64,000 nucleotides of DNA from Sphingomonas changnyeongensis (GTDB lineage: Bacteria > Pseudomonadota > Alphaproteobacteria > Sphingomonadales > Sphingomonadaceae), in contig NZ_CP047895.1 in assembly GCF_009913435.1 (NCBI RefSeq), positions 1,000,501 through 1,064,500 on the forward strand, given 5' to 3'. Below, piece after piece: positions 17,498-26,915 of the stretch (position 1 is its first letter; every line of letters begins with the position of its first letter). The notes beneath the pieces were generated by a model. The model worked only from the letters and a program-made list of their open reading frames with translations, was not told the origin of the DNA and made no database searches. Position numbers and translations under genes: made by a program.

Positions 17498-18297
17498 CCC
17501 CGCATCTCCAGGTCGAGCGACAGGCCAGGCCCCGGATCGGCGGGGGCTGCGGAACAGGCGATGCGTGCAGCATCGGCGCGGGCGCGGTCGAGAATGGCGG
17601 CCGGCACGTCGGGGCGGTGATAGACGCGGTCGGCCCCGCCCAGCAGCCGCGCGGTGCCGAGCGTCAGCGCATCGGGATCGGGCGAGGCGATCAGGATGCG
17701 CACCAGCCGGTCGGCGGACATGGCGGTGGAGGCGGTGGCGTCCGCCGCCAGCCAGCGCTCCACCGCCGCCGCGCCGTCAGTGCCGCCGCCGCCGAACGGG
17801 TCGAGCGGCCCGCCGGGGCCAAGCGCGGCATCGATCGCGCGCCGCCGCGTCGCACCGTCGGGCCAGCGCGCGCGCATCGCCGCCCGTGCCGCGCCCAGCG
17901 CCGTGGCCAGCGCCCCCAGCCGCGCGGGCAGCAGCGTCTCCAGCCGCTGGCGCAGCGCCTTGGCCAGCCCGGCCGATGCCCCGCCGGTGCCGATGCCGAT
18001 CAGCACCGGATCGCGGTCGACGATCGCGGGCAAAGTGAAATCGCACAGCGGCAGCCGGTCGACCGCGTTGACGATCATCCCGCGCGCCTTCAGCCGGGCG
18101 ACCGCCGCCTCGGCGTCATCGTCATCGGCCAGCGCCACGATCGCCAGCCGGGCCTCCGCTGCCCGCCGGTCGTCCTCCGCGACCACGACCGCCCCGGCGC
18201 GTTCGAGCAGGCGGCGCTTGGCCGCCGCCATCTCGTCATCGCCGACAAGCACCACCGGCCGGTCCGTGAGGCGCATCAGGACCGGCAGGCTGTGCAT
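17494..18297 (-). CDS. Precorrin-2 dehydrogenase/sirohydrochlorin ferrochelatase-like, with truncated SUMT remnant
   Basis: The N-terminal half is a Met8/CysG-N Rossmann domain: PVVLVGDDEMAAAKRRLLERAGA, and NAVDRLPLCDFTLPAIVDR, the siroheme-synthase hallmark. It oxidises precorrin-2 and may insert iron for siroheme (sulfite or nitrite reductase cofactor). After about residue 195 the sequence (RILIASPDPDALTLGTARLL) resembles the very start of a uroporphyrinogen methyltransferase domain, but the protein stops at 267 residues, far short of full CysG (about 460). The remnant lacks the catalytic SUMT parts. It starts one base from the lysA stop. Confidence 0.85.
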   Translation of the reverse strand: MHSLPVLMRLTDRPVVLVGDDEMAAAKRRLLERAGAVVVAEDDRRAAEARLAIVALADDDDAEAAVARLKARGMIVNAVDRLPLCDFTLPAIVDRDPVLIGIGTGGASAGLAKALRQRLETLLPARLGALATALGAARAAMRARWPDGATRRRAIDAALGPGGPLDPFGGGGTDGAAAVERWLAADATASTAMSADRLVRILIASPDPDALTLGTARLLGGADRVYHRPDVPAAILDRARADAARIACSAAPADPGPGLSLDLEMRG

Positions 18298-19562
18298 CAG
18301 ACCCGGTCCAGCCAGTCGGGCACGCGCTCGGCATGCATGATCGTCTCGGCCGAAATCCGGTCGGCGACCACGGCATAGCGGTCGCCGTCCACCATCACCT
18401 CGGGCACCAGCGGCCGGCTGTTATAGGTGGACGCCATTGTCGCGCCATAAGCGCCCGCCGTGCGGAAGATCGCCAGATCGCCCGACACCACCCGGTCGAT
18501 CTCGCGCGCCATCGCAAAGGTGTCGCCGCTTTCGCACACCGGCCCGGCGATGTTGGCGATCATCCTGTCACCCGCCGGGCGCACCGCCTCGAAATGATGA
18601 TAGGCGTCGTAAAGGGCCGGGCGCGCGAGGTCGTTCATCGCCGCATCGACGATGATATAGGGGTGGACGACCCCCGGCTTCACCCAGATCACCCGCGTCA
18701 GCAGGATACCGGCATTGCCGGCGATCACCCGCCCCGGCTCGAACATCAGCTCGACATCCCAGCCGGCGGTCACGCGCGCGGTCATCTCGCCCAGCGCGTC
18801 GGGCGTCGGGTAGACGGCCCCCGGCTGATAGGGGACGCCCAGCCCGCCGCCCAGATCGATGCGGTCGATCACATGGCCGGCGGCGCGCAGTTCAGCGACC
18901 AGCGCGCCGATCCGGCGATAGGCGGCCTCCAGCGGCTCCAGGCTTTGCAGCTGGCTGCCGATATGGATGGCGACGCCGCGCAGCCTCAGCCCCGGCCGGC
19001 CCGCCAGCCGCGCAAAGATCGCCGCCGCCTGATCGACGGGCACGCCGAATTTGTTTTCCTTGCGCCCGGTCGAGATCTTGGCGTGGGTGCCGGCATCGAC
19101 ATCGGGGTTGACGCGCAGCACCGCCGATGCGGTCAGCCCGCGCGCGGCGGCGAGCGCGGCGAGCACCTCGCCCTCCTCTTCCAGTTCGATGTTGAACTGG
19201 CCGATGCCCGCTTCCAGCCCCTTGGTCAGCTCCGCCGGGGTCTTGCCGACGCCTGAAAACACGATGCCCGATGCGGGCATGCCGGCGGCGAGCGCCCGGG
19301 CCATTTCCCCGCCCGACACCACGTCCGCGCCATAGCCTTCATTGGCCATCACGCGAAGCACCGCCAGATTGGGATTGGCCTTGATCGCATAGGCCAGATG
19401 CACGCGCCCGGCGCGCTCCATGCCGGCGCGGAACGCCCGGGCATGGCGCTCGAACGTCGCGCGCGAATAGACATAGACGGGGGTGCCGACCTCGGCCGCG
19501 ATCCGCGACAGGGGCACGTCTTCGGCGTAGAGTTCGCCGTTTCTCAGCTGAAAATGGTCCAT
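18297..19562 (-). CDS. lysA: Diaminopimelate decarboxylase
   Basis: PLP enzyme that converts meso-diaminopimelate to lysine, the last step of the DAP pathway. It has 421 residues. The Schiff-base Lys61 lies in HLAYAIKANPN. HIGSQL, the GGGLGVPY loop and EPGRVIAGNAG bind PLP phosphate. CESGDTFA carries the conserved catalytic Cys. It follows the small lipoprotein with a one-base overlap, in the order argH-lptM-lysA common in proteobacteria. Confidence 0.96.
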   Translation of the reverse strand: MDHFQLRNGELYAEDVPLSRIAAEVGTPVYVYSRATFERHARAFRAGMERAGRVHLAYAIKANPNLAVLRVMANEGYGADVVSGGEMARALAAGMPASGIVFSGVGKTPAELTKGLEAGIGQFNIELEEEGEVLAALAAARGLTASAVLRVNPDVDAGTHAKISTGRKENKFGVPVDQAAAIFARLAGRPGLRLRGVAIHIGSQLQSLEPLEAAYRRIGALVAELRAAGHVIDRIDLGGGLGVPYQPGAVYPTPDALGEMTARVTAGWDVELMFEPGRVIAGNAGILLTRVIWVKPGVVHPYIIVDAAMNDLARPALYDAYHHFEAVRPAGDRMIANIAGPVCESGDTFAMAREIDRVVSGDLAIFRTAGAYGATMASTYNSRPLVPEVMVDGDRYAVVADRISAETIMHAERVPDWLDRV

Positions 19563-19801
19563 CAGTTCGGCGGCAGGTCAAAGCGGTCGTCGCGGCGGTC
19601 CTCGGACCGGCGCAGCAGTTCGTCGCTGCGCTGGGGCCGGGCCTGCGGACCGGGGGTCATCAGTTCGGTCGGGGTCGGCTGGCGCGCCTCGCCCGGGGCG
19701 GGTGCCGGCAGGCTCTGGCCCGGCGGCGGCTGCAGCTCGCTCTTGCCGCCGCATGCAGCGAGCAGCAGCAGCGCGGCGATGCCGCTTCCTCTCAGATTCA
19801 T
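19562..19801 (-). CDS. LptM-like small lipoprotein
   Basis: A 79-residue protein with a lipoprotein signal ending LLLLAACGG (lipid Cys at about residue 17) and a Pro/Gln-rich disordered tail. Size, tail and position between argH and lysA match LptM (YifL), which assists assembly of the LptD outer-membrane LPS translocon in E. coli. The sequence is too short for a motif proof. Start and stop overlap both neighbours. Confidence 0.75.
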   Translation of the reverse strand: MNLRGSGIAALLLLAACGGKSELQPPPGQSLPAPAPGEARQPTPTELMTPGPQARPQRSDELLRRSEDRRDDRFDLPPN

Positions 19802-21258
19802 GCCTCTGTCTCCGCTGCGCCCGGCGCGGCACTGACCGCAGCCGGCATGTCATCCTCGTCCATGCCGATCAGCGTCCGCGCCTCGGCGATGCGGGCGCGC
19901 ACCTGCGCCGGGGCGGTGCCGCCATGGCTGGTGCGCGACGCGACCGAGGCGTCGACGCTCAGCACATCATAGACGCGGGCATCGATCCGCGCATCAATGC
20001 CCTGCAGCTCCTGAAGGCTGAGCGCGGCGAGCGGCCGTCCCGCCGCCTCGGCCAGCCTGACCGCCTGGCCGGTGATGTGATGCGCCTCGCGGAACGGCAC
20101 CCCCGCCTCGCGCACCAGCCAGTCGGCCAGATCGGTCGCGGTCGCAAAGCCGCTTTCGGCCAGCGCGCGCATCCGGTCGGTGCGGAAGGTCAGGCTGTCG
20201 ACCATGCCGGTCATCGCCGCGATCGACAGGGTCAGCAGCTCATGCGCCTCGAACACCGGCGGCTTGTCGTCCTGCATGTCCTTTGAATAAGCGAGCGGCA
20301 GGCCCTTCATCGTCACCATGAGCGCGGTCATGCAGCCCATGATCCGCCCGGCATGGCCGCGCACCAGCTCGGCGGCGTCGGGATTGCGTTTCTGCGGCAT
20401 GATCGATGATCCGGTCGACCAGGCATCGGCCAGCTGGACAAAGCCGAAGGGCTGGCTTGCCCACAGGATCACCTCTTCGGCCAGCCGCGACAGATGCAGC
20501 GAACAGGCAGTGGCGGCGAACAGATATTCGAGCGCGAAATCGCGGTCGGACACCGAATCAAGGCTGTTGTCGGTCGGCCGGTCGAACCCCAGTTCCTCGG
20601 CCACGCCGTGGCGGTCGATCGGAAAGCCGGTGCCGGCCAGCGCGGCGGAGCCGAGCGGGCATTCGTTCAGCCGCGCCCGCGCATCCTCCAGCCGGCCGCG
20701 ATCGCGGTGGATCATCTCGAAATAGGCCATCAGATGATGGCCAAGCGTGACCGGCTGGGCGGACTGGAGATGGGTGAAGCCCGGCATCACCGCATCGGCA
20801 TTTTCCTCGGCGCGGCGCACCAGCGCGCGCTGCAGGCCGGCAAGTGCCGCATCGGCCTCGTCGATCGCATCGCGCACCCACAGGCGGAAATCGGTCGCCA
20901 CCTGATCGTTGCGCGAGCGTGCGGTGTGCAGCCGCCCGGCCGCCGGACCGATCAGCTCGGCCAGCCGCGCCTCGACATGCATGTGAATGTCCTCGAGCGC
21001 CGGATCCTCGGGCACGCCGCCGGCGGCATATTCGGCCTCGATCCGGTCAAGCCCGGCCTCGATCGCGGCGACATCGGCGGCATCGACGATCCCCTGCCGG
21101 CCGAGCATCGCGACATGGGCGCGGCTGCCGGCAATGTCCTGCCGCCACATTCGCTTGTCGAAGCCGATCGAGGCATTTATCTCGCGCATCACTGCCGCGG
21201 GCCCTTCGGCGAAGCGCCCGCCCCACATGCTGTTGGAGCTTCCCGTGCGGCCGTTCAT
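19798..21258 (-). CDS. argH: Argininosuccinate lyase
   Basis: Cleaves argininosuccinate to arginine and fumarate, the last step of arginine synthesis. It has 486 residues. The family signature [12 protein letters not shown] lies near residue 283 and carries the catalytic Ser. [16 protein letters not shown] and [11 protein letters not shown] are also present. The C-terminus has about 20 extra Ala/Glu-rich residues. The start at 21258 has AGGAGAGG seven bases upstream, and it overlaps the start of the divergent TlpA-like gene. Confidence 0.96.
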   Translation of the reverse strand: MNGRTGSSNSMWGGRFAEGPAAVMREINASIGFDKRMWRQDIAGSRAHVAMLGRQGIVDAADVAAIEAGLDRIEAEYAAGGVPEDPALEDIHMHVEARLAELIGPAAGRLHTARSRNDQVATDFRLWVRDAIDEADAALAGLQRALVRRAEENADAVMPGFTHLQSAQPVTLGHHLMAYFEMIHRDRGRLEDARARLNECPLGSAALAGTGFPIDRHGVAEELGFDRPTDNSLDSVSDRDFALEYLFAATACSLHLSRLAEEVILWASQPFGFVQLADAWSTGSSIMPQKRNPDAAELVRGHAGRIMGCMTALMVTMKGLPLAYSKDMQDDKPPVFEAHELLTLSIAAMTGMVDSLTFRTDRMRALAESGFATATDLADWLVREAGVPFREAHHITGQAVRLAEAAGRPLAALSLQELQGIDARIDARVYDVLSVDASVASRTSHGGTAPAQVRARIAEARTLIGMDEDDMPAAVSAAPGAAETEA

Positions 21259-21889
21259 CACGCCTCTCCTGCCAATCGTCCCGCCTGCTGCTGTCCGGCC
21301 TGCCACTGCGCTGCTGCTGGCCGGCCTTGCCCTGCTGGGCGGCTGCGATAGGCAAAGCGATCCCGCGCCGCAAGCGATGGCGAACAGCACCGCGCCTGCA
21401 TCAGCCGCGCCCGCAGCCCCGGCCGGGGGCGAGGGCGGCGAGACGGCAGGCACGCTCGACATTGCAAAGCGCGGCCAGCCGGCCCCCGACAAGGGCTTTA
21501 CCGATCCCGCCGGCCGGCCGGTCACGCTGGCGGCGTTTCGCGGCACGCCGGTGCTCGTCAACCTGTGGGCGACATGGTGCGGCCCGTGCGTCAAGGAAAT
21601 GCCGACGCTCGAAGCGCTTGCCGCGCGCACCGGCGACCGGCTGAAGGTGCTGACCGTCAGCCAGGACCGGGACGGGATCGACATCGCCCCGACCTTCGCC
21701 AAGGGCGGTTTCACCCGGCTGCAGCCCTATCGCGATACCCAGCAGGAACTGGGCTTTGCGATCGGCAGCGGCATGCTGCCGACGACGGTGCTCTATGATG
21801 CCGAGGGCAAGGAAGTGTGGCGCGTGACCGGCGGCATGGACTGGAACGGCCCGCGCGCGAACACGCTGCTCGCTGAATATCTGGGCTGA
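21245..21889 (+). CDS. TlpA/ResA-type thiol:disulfide oxidoreductase, lipoprotein
   Basis: Membrane-anchored thioredoxin-fold protein, about 214 residues. A lipoprotein signal ends LALLGGC (lipid Cys about 34). An Ala/Pro-rich linker and the AhpC/TSA-Redoxin domain follow, with the active site [13 protein letters not shown] (Cys 112 and 115) and the cis-Pro in [10 protein letters not shown]. It probably reduces or oxidises periplasmic thiols, for example in cytochrome c maturation. The GTG at 21245 has GGAG six bases upstream and is preferred over the ATG at 21227. The 5' end overlaps argH, so the two promoters must lie within each other's genes. Confidence 0.85.
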   Translation: MRPFITPLLPIVPPAAVRPATALLLAGLALLGGCDRQSDPAPQAMANSTAPASAAPAAPAGGEGGETAGTLDIAKRGQPAPDKGFTDPAGRPVTLAAFRGTPVLVNLWATWCGPCVKEMPTLEALAARTGDRLKVLTVSQDRDGIDIAPTFAKGGFTRLQPYRDTQQELGFAIGSGMLPTTVLYDAEGKEVWRVTGGMDWNGPRANTLLAEYLG

Positions 21890-21897
21890 GGTGGTCG

Positions 21898-22083
21898 GGT
21901 GTCGTTAGCTGGGAAGAACGGCACCGGAAGTTTGTTGATTGGGAAGAACGGCACCGGGTGTCGTTAGCTGGGAAGAACGGCACCGGCCCGCTCCCCCACC
22001 CGGCCTCCCATAGCGTAACCTGCCGTTGGGAGGCCGGGTGGGGGAGCGGGCCGGTGCCGCCCCCGCGCCGCGAGGCGCGCAAC
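21898..22083. repeat. Palindromic mosaic repeat, copy 2, with three tandem left units
   Basis: Arms 21979-22010 and 22027-22058 are perfect 32-bp reverse complements with a 16-base loop, TAGCGTAACCTGCCGT. Three copies of GGGAAGAACGGCACCGG (21911, 21941 and 21970) lie 29-30 bases apart on the left, the last one running into the arm. A small GCGCCGCGAGGCGC hairpin follows on the right and touches the dapD stop. It lies between convergent genes and could end transcription from both sides. Confidence 0.9.
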
Positions 22084-22923
22084 TCAGTCGCGCAGCAGCT
22101 CGTTGATGCCCGTCTTGGCGCGGGTCTGGGCGTCGACCCGCTTCACGATCACCGCGCAGTAGAGATTGGGGCCGGGCGTGCCGTCGGGCAGCGGGCGGCC
22201 GGGCAGCGTGCCGGGGACGACGACCGCATAGGGCGGCACCCGGCCGATGAACACCTCGCCGGTCGCGCGGTCGACGATCTTGGTCGATGCGCCCAGATAC
22301 ACGCCCATCGACAGCACCGCGCCCTCGCCGACGATCACGCCTTCGGCCACCTCGGCGCGTGCGCCGATGAACGCGCCGTCCTCGATGATCACCGGCCCGG
22401 CCTGCAGCGGCTCCAGCACGCCGCCAATGCCCGCCCCGCCCGACAGATGGACGTTGCGGCCGATCTGAGCGCACGAGCCGACGGTCGCCCAGGTATCGAC
22501 CATCGTGCCTTCGCCGACATGGGCGCCGATGTTGACGAAGCTCGGCATCAGCACCGCGCCGCGGCCGATGAACGCGCCCCGGCGCACGATGCTGCCCGGC
22601 ACCGCGCGGAAGCCGGCGGCGCGGAACTGCGCCTCGTCCCAGCCGGCGAATTTGGACGGCACCTTGTCCCACCAGTTTGCGCCGCCGGGGCCGCCGGCGA
22701 TCGCCGCCATGTCATTGAGGCGGAACGACAGCAGCACCGCCTTTTTCAGCCACTGATTGACCCGCCAGCCGCCCTGGCCGTCAGGCTCGGCGACGCGCGC
22801 CGTGCCGGCATCGAGTGCGGCAAGCGCCGCGTCCACCGCGTCGCGCACCGCGCCGCCGGTCTCGGCCGAAATCGTGTCGCGCGCATCCCATGCGGCATCG
22901 ATGATCTGCATCGGATCGGTCAT
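22084..22923 (-). CDS. dapD: 2,3,4,5-tetrahydropyridine-2,6-dicarboxylate N-succinyltransferase
   Basis: Succinylates tetrahydrodipicolinate in the DAP/lysine pathway, supplying both lysine and cell-wall DAP. The 279-residue protein has the left-handed beta-helix hexapeptide repeats in the middle ([20 protein letters not shown] onward) and the [13 protein letters not shown] and [20 protein letters not shown] segments typical of DapD. It starts four bases inside the HAD gene stop, so it is coupled to it. The start is [13 protein letters not shown]. Confidence 0.96.
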   Translation of the reverse strand: MTDPMQIIDAAWDARDTISAETGGAVRDAVDAALAALDAGTARVAEPDGQGGWRVNQWLKKAVLLSFRLNDMAAIAGGPGGANWWDKVPSKFAGWDEAQFRAAGFRAVPGSIVRRGAFIGRGAVLMPSFVNIGAHVGEGTMVDTWATVGSCAQIGRNVHLSGGAGIGGVLEPLQAGPVIIEDGAFIGARAEVAEGVIVGEGAVLSMGVYLGASTKIVDRATGEVFIGRVPPYAVVVPGTLPGRPLPDGTPGPNLYCAVIVKRVDAQTRAKTGINELLRD

Positions 22924-23591
22924 GTCCTGTCCCCCAAAATCTCGTGAAGCCATTCGCCCAGATCGGCGATTTCGAAATCGATATAGGCCCGGTCATCGGC
23001 CTCGCGGCCCTGTTCGGAGCCGTTATTGACCCACACCGTCGTCATGCCGATCGCCTTGGCGGGCCTGAGGTTGCGGGCCATGTCCTCGACGAACAGGCTT
23101 TCGTGCGGATCGATGCCGAACGCCGCGCACATGCTCTGATAGGCGCCGGGCCTGGGCTTGGGTTCATAGGCGCAGGCATGGATATCGTGGATCGCCTCGA
23201 ACGCATCGGTCAGCCCCAGCCGGGCGAGCACGCGCCGCGCATAGGGGGCATCGCCATTGGTGAAGATCAGCTTGCGCCCCGGCAGCCGCGCGACCGCATC
23301 GACCAGCCGGCGATCCTCGGCCAGCACATCCATCTCGATGTCGTGGACATAATCGAGAAAATGGTGCGGATCGACGCCATGCTCGGCCATCAGCCCCGAC
23401 AGGGTCGTGCCATGATCGTGGAAATAATCCTTTTGCAGCCTGAGCGCCGCGTCGCGGTCCAGCCCCAGCAGATCCTGGATGAACCGCGTCATCTTGGCAT
23501 CAATCAGCCCGAACAGGTCGATCGAGGCCGGGTAGAGCGTGTTGTCGAGATCGAAGATCCAGTTGCGGACATGGGACAGGCGGGTGATCAT
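22920..23591 (-). CDS. HAD family pyrimidine 5'-nucleotidase
   Basis: Haloacid-dehalogenase phosphatase of 223 residues. The motif I nucleophile is in [11 protein letters not shown] (Asp14, Asp16), motif II is LIFTNGD, motif III is near KPRPGAY, and motif IV is [11 protein letters not shown]. The pattern FDLDNTLYP...I...M matches the SDT1/YjjG-like pyrimidine 5'-nucleotidases, which dephosphorylate UMP/CMP. It is coupled to dapD by an ATGA overlap; the meaning of that link is unclear. Confidence 0.88.
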   Translation of the reverse strand: MITRLSHVRNWIFDLDNTLYPASIDLFGLIDAKMTRFIQDLLGLDRDAALRLQKDYFHDHGTTLSGLMAEHGVDPHHFLDYVHDIEMDVLAEDRRLVDAVARLPGRKLIFTNGDAPYARRVLARLGLTDAFEAIHDIHACAYEPKPRPGAYQSMCAAFGIDPHESLFVEDMARNLRPAKAIGMTTVWVNNGSEQGREADDRAYIDFEIADLGEWLHEILGDRT

Positions 23592-23736
23592 GGCGGGGCC
23601 CGCTCTAGCTGCGCCCGGCGCGGGCGGCAATCGGCGCGCGCGGGCTGTGCGGTGGTCGCGGGGCTGCCGGGTGCAGGGCATTAAACGAACGGCAAGGGCT
23701 GTCGCCTATGCCGGGGGCCGACCTGGCGGGGGCAGC

Positions 23737-26025
23737 ATGGCACGAAACGGATCGGGACGCGGGTTTCTGGGCGGCGTGTGCGCGCTGGCGCTGTCGGCCT
23801 GTGGCGGCGGGGGCGGCGGGGGCGGCGTGCAGTCGACGCCCGCACCGGCTGTGCCGCCGCCGGTCGCCTCGCCATCGCCCACGCCGCCGCCGCCCAGCTT
23901 CGACACGGCCGAATATCAGCGCTCGACCGGCCTTGCGCTCGCCAATGCGCTGCCCGCCTATCAGGCCGGGGGCAGCGGGGCGGGGGTGACGGTCGCGGTG
24001 ATCGACAGCGGCGTCGCCGCCGGCAATGCCGAGTTTGCCGGCCGCCTGTCGCCGGCATCGACCGATGTCGTCGGCACGCGCGGCATCGGCGATGAAAGCG
24101 GCCATGGCACGGCGGTGTCGAGCGTGCTGCTCGGCGCGCGCAACGATATCGGCACCCATGGCGTCGCCTTTGGCGCGACATTGCTTGCGCTGCGCACCGA
24201 CAGCGTCGGCAGCTGCACCGGCGCGCAGGGCGAATGTTCGCACAATGACAATGCCATTGCCCGCGCGCTCGACATCGCCGTGCAGCAGGGCGCGCGCGTC
24301 GCCAACCTGTCGCTGGGCGGCGATGCGCCCAACACCGCGCTGCGCATCGCCATGCAGCGCGCGACGGCGGCGGGGATGGTGCTCGTCATCTCCGCCGGCA
24401 ATGACGGCGCGGCCCAGCCCGATCCGTTCGCGGCGGTGGCGACCGACGGCGTCGTCGCGCGCAACCAGATCATCATCGCCGGGGCCTATGATGCGGGCCG
24501 CGTGATCGCCGAGTTCAGCAACCGCGCGGGCGCGGCCTCGGCCTTCTATCTGACCGCGCTCGGCACCCGGGTGCGCGCGATCGACGAAACCGGCACCAGC
24601 TTCCTGTATTCGGGCACATCCTTTTCCGCGCCGCACATCGCCGGCGCGGCGGCCCTGCTCGCCCAGGCCTTTCCCAACCTGACCGGCGCGCAGATCGTGC
24701 AGATCCTGCTCGACAGCGCCGACGATCTGGGCACGGCGGGAACCGATGCGATCTATGGGCGGGGCGGGCTCAATATCGGCCGCGCCTTTGCCCCGCGCGG
24801 CGGCGCGTCGCTCGCCGGCACCGGGTTCAGCCTGACCGGCCAGGCGGTGTCGGCGACGCTGTCGCCGGCCATGGGCGATGCCGTGCAGCGCGGCCTGGGC
24901 GCGGTGATGCTCGACGGCTTTGGCCGCGCTTATGATGTCGATCTCGGCGCTGGCATCGGCGTTACCGCGCCGAGTGCCATGCTCGGCCCGATCCTCAACC
25001 AGCCGGTGCGCGGGGCCGGGCTGGCGCATGGCGGGGCGGTGTTCGGCCTGTCGCTCGCCGCTGGCCGCGCGGTGCCGGGGGATGGTGATCCGGCCGCCTA
25101 TCCGGGGGTCAGGCCCGATGCGGGCTTTGCCCGGCCGCTTGCCGGGTTCGTCGCCGGGCAGATCGGCGCGCGTACCGCGCTGGCCGCGGGCTTCGGTCAG
25201 GGCGGCGCGGCGCTGGCCGCGCGTCTGGACGGGCGCGCGGAACCGGGATTGCTCGTCGCGCGCGCGCCCGCCGACGCGCTCGGTTTCGACCGGCGGATCG
25301 CGAGCGCTGCCGGGGTCAGCCACCGGCTCGGCGCACTGGGGCTCAGCCTGATCGCCGAACAGGGCGATGCGCTGCGCGCCCTGCCCGGCGATCCGCGCCG
25401 TCCGCTCGACCGGGCGGGCTATGCGCTGGTCGGGCTGGGCGCGGCGCGGTCGCTGGGTGCGGTCGCGCTCGACGCGCGGCTGAGCGTGATGCGCGAGGCC
25501 GGAAGCGTGCTCGGCGGCCGGTTCGGCGCGGCCTTTGGCGGCGGCGGCGCGCGGACCCTGTTCAGCGATCTGGGTGCGCGTTGGGCACCGGCACCGGGCT
25601 GGTCGCTGGGGGCGGCGGCGCGGATCGGCTGGACGCGGATGGACGGCGGCGGCCTGGTGGCCGAGGGCGCGTCGTTCGGCAGCACCGCCTTTGCCGTGGA
25701 TCTGGCCGGCACCGGCGTGTTCGCGCCCGGCGACCGGCTGGCGCTTCGGGTCGCGCAGCCGCTGCGCGTCGGGCTGGCGGGGGCGGGCGGCATCGCGGTG
25801 CGGCTGCCGACCGGCTATGACTATGCCGATGGCAGCACCCGGTTCGACTGGCGGCGGCTCAATCTCAACCCCGAAGGGCGCGAGATCGCGGTCGAGGCCG
25901 GCTATTCCGGGCGGGCGATGGGCGGCGCGTTCGGGGCCAACCTGTTCTGGCGGCGCGACCCCGGCCATTTCGCCGCTCTGGGCGATGATGTCGGCCTTGT
26001 CATGCGGTGGCAGACGGGGTTCTGA
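23737..26025 (+). CDS. Subtilisin-like serine protease lipoprotein with probable C-terminal beta barrel
   Basis: A 762-residue secreted S8 peptidase. The N-terminus ends in a lipobox LALSAC (Cys22), followed by a run of eight Gly and a Pro-rich linker. The catalytic triad is Asp90 (VAVIDSGV), His123 (ESGHGTAVSS) and Ser295 (SGTSFSAPHIAG). The last 340 residues are Gly/Ala-rich alternating strands ending in Phe, as in autotransporter-like or outer-membrane barrels. The substrate is unknown. The start has GGCGGGGGC upstream and is the only one that gives a signal peptide. Confidence 0.85.
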   Translation: MARNGSGRGFLGGVCALALSACGGGGGGGGVQSTPAPAVPPPVASPSPTPPPPSFDTAEYQRSTGLALANALPAYQAGGSGAGVTVAVIDSGVAAGNAEFAGRLSPASTDVVGTRGIGDESGHGTAVSSVLLGARNDIGTHGVAFGATLLALRTDSVGSCTGAQGECSHNDNAIARALDIAVQQGARVANLSLGGDAPNTALRIAMQRATAAGMVLVISAGNDGAAQPDPFAAVATDGVVARNQIIIAGAYDAGRVIAEFSNRAGAASAFYLTALGTRVRAIDETGTSFLYSGTSFSAPHIAGAAALLAQAFPNLTGAQIVQILLDSADDLGTAGTDAIYGRGGLNIGRAFAPRGGASLAGTGFSLTGQAVSATLSPAMGDAVQRGLGAVMLDGFGRAYDVDLGAGIGVTAPSAMLGPILNQPVRGAGLAHGGAVFGLSLAAGRAVPGDGDPAAYPGVRPDAGFARPLAGFVAGQIGARTALAAGFGQGGAALAARLDGRAEPGLLVARAPADALGFDRRIASAAGVSHRLGALGLSLIAEQGDALRALPGDPRRPLDRAGYALVGLGAARSLGAVALDARLSVMREAGSVLGGRFGAAFGGGGARTLFSDLGARWAPAPGWSLGAAARIGWTRMDGGGLVAEGASFGSTAFAVDLAGTGVFAPGDRLALRVAQPLRVGLAGAGGIAVRLPTGYDYADGSTRFDWRRLNLNPEGREIAVEAGYSGRAMGGAFGANLFWRRDPGHFAALGDDVGLVMRWQTGF

Positions 26026-26073
26026 GCGGGGGAGCGGGCCGGTGCTGCCTGTGCACCGGCGGGCGCGCAGACC
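26026..26073. repeat. Degenerate remnant of the palindromic repeat
   Basis: GGGGGAGCGGGCCGGTGCTG just after the protease stop matches the right arm of the long palindrome, followed by a GC-rich GGCGGGCGCGC tail. The left arm is missing. It sits between two convergent genes, as the intact copies do. Confidence 0.6.
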
Positions 26074-26427
26074 TTAAACGGTAAAGCTCTCGCCGCAGCC
26101 GCAGCTGCCCTTGGCATTGGGGTTGGCGAACACGAAGCCGGCGGTGAAATCGTCCTCGCGCCAGTCCATCGTCGATCCGACAAGATAGAGGATCGAGCCG
26201 CCATCGACGAACAATGTGCCGCCAAGCGTGTCGATGCGCTCGTCGAACGGCTTGGCCTCACTCACATAATCGACCGAATAGGCCAGGCCCGAACAGCCGC
26301 GCCGGGGTGTCGACAGCTTGACGCCGATCGTGCCTTCGGGTGCGCGCGCCATCAGGTCGGCGATCCGCTGTTCAGCCGACGGCGTCAGGATCAGGGCGGC
26401 GGGCCGGGCGCGGGTGGTGGTCGCCAT
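26074..26427 (-). CDS. sufA: Iron-sulfur cluster assembly accessory protein (SufA/HesB/IscA)
   Basis: A-type Fe-S carrier of 117 residues. The three ligand cysteines are visible: Cys45 in RRGCSGLAY, and Cys109/Cys111 in the C-terminal SCGCGESFTV. It passes clusters made on SufBCD to target enzymes. It is the last gene of the suf operon and starts within the sufT stop (ATGA). The GTG one codon upstream (26430) is a possible alternative. Confidence 0.92.
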   Translation of the reverse strand: MATTTRARPAALILTPSAEQRIADLMARAPEGTIGVKLSTPRRGCSGLAYSVDYVSEAKPFDERIDTLGGTLFVDGGSILYLVGSTMDWREDDFTAGFVFANPNAKGSCGCGESFTV

Positions 26428-26915
26428 CACAGCATCCCCAGTTCAAGCTTGGCTTCGTCCGACATCTGCGCCGGGTTCCATGGCGGATCCCAGACCAGAT
26501 TGACCTCGACATCGCCGACGCCCGGCACCGCGCCGACGCGCAGCTCGACCTCGCCGGGCATGGTTTCGGCAACCGGGCAGTGCGGCGTCGTCAGCGTCAT
26601 GGTGACGACCGTGTGGCCGCCATCGCTCACCTCGACGCCGTAGATCAGCCCCAGATCATAGATGTTGACCGGGATTTCGGGGTCGTAAATCTCCTTGAGC
26701 GCGGCGATCACCGCGTCATAGATCTCGCCGCCCGGCGCGCCTGCGGGCACCGTTGCCGGCTTTTCGGCCAGAAACCCGTCCAGATAGTCGCGGCGGCGCG
26801 GTTCGGCGGTGCCGGTCTCGGCCCCGGCCGTCACCTGCGCGTCCTCCACCCGTGCGCGGGGCGGCGGCGGCACCGAATCGACATGTTCAACGGCAATGCG
26901 GCTCTGCTCGTTCAT
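26427..26915 (-). CDS. sufT: SUF system assembly protein SufT (MIP18/DUF59)
   Basis: A 162-residue protein with an N-terminal extension of about 60 residues rich in Pro and charges, and a C-terminal DUF59/MIP18 domain: EIYDPEIPVNIYDLGLIYGV, then TLTTPHCPVAETMP with the conserved Cys, and VNLVWDPPWNP. SufT proteins help Fe-S maturation. The gene lies between sufS and sufA with four-base overlaps on both sides. Confidence 0.9.
   Translation of the reverse strand: MNEQSRIAVEHVDSVPPPPRARVEDAQVTAGAETGTAEPRRRDYLDGFLAEKPATVPAGAPGGEIYDAVIAALKEIYDPEIPVNIYDLGLIYGVEVSDGGHTVVTMTLTTPHCPVAETMPGEVELRVGAVPGVGDVEVNLVWDPPWNPAQMSDEAKLELGML

Noticed and set aside
21898..22083. CRISPR array, because of tandem GGGAAGAACGGCACCGG units
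   Set aside because: Only three short units, spacing of 29-30 bases including similar spacers, no cas genes, and the last unit is part of a long palindrome.
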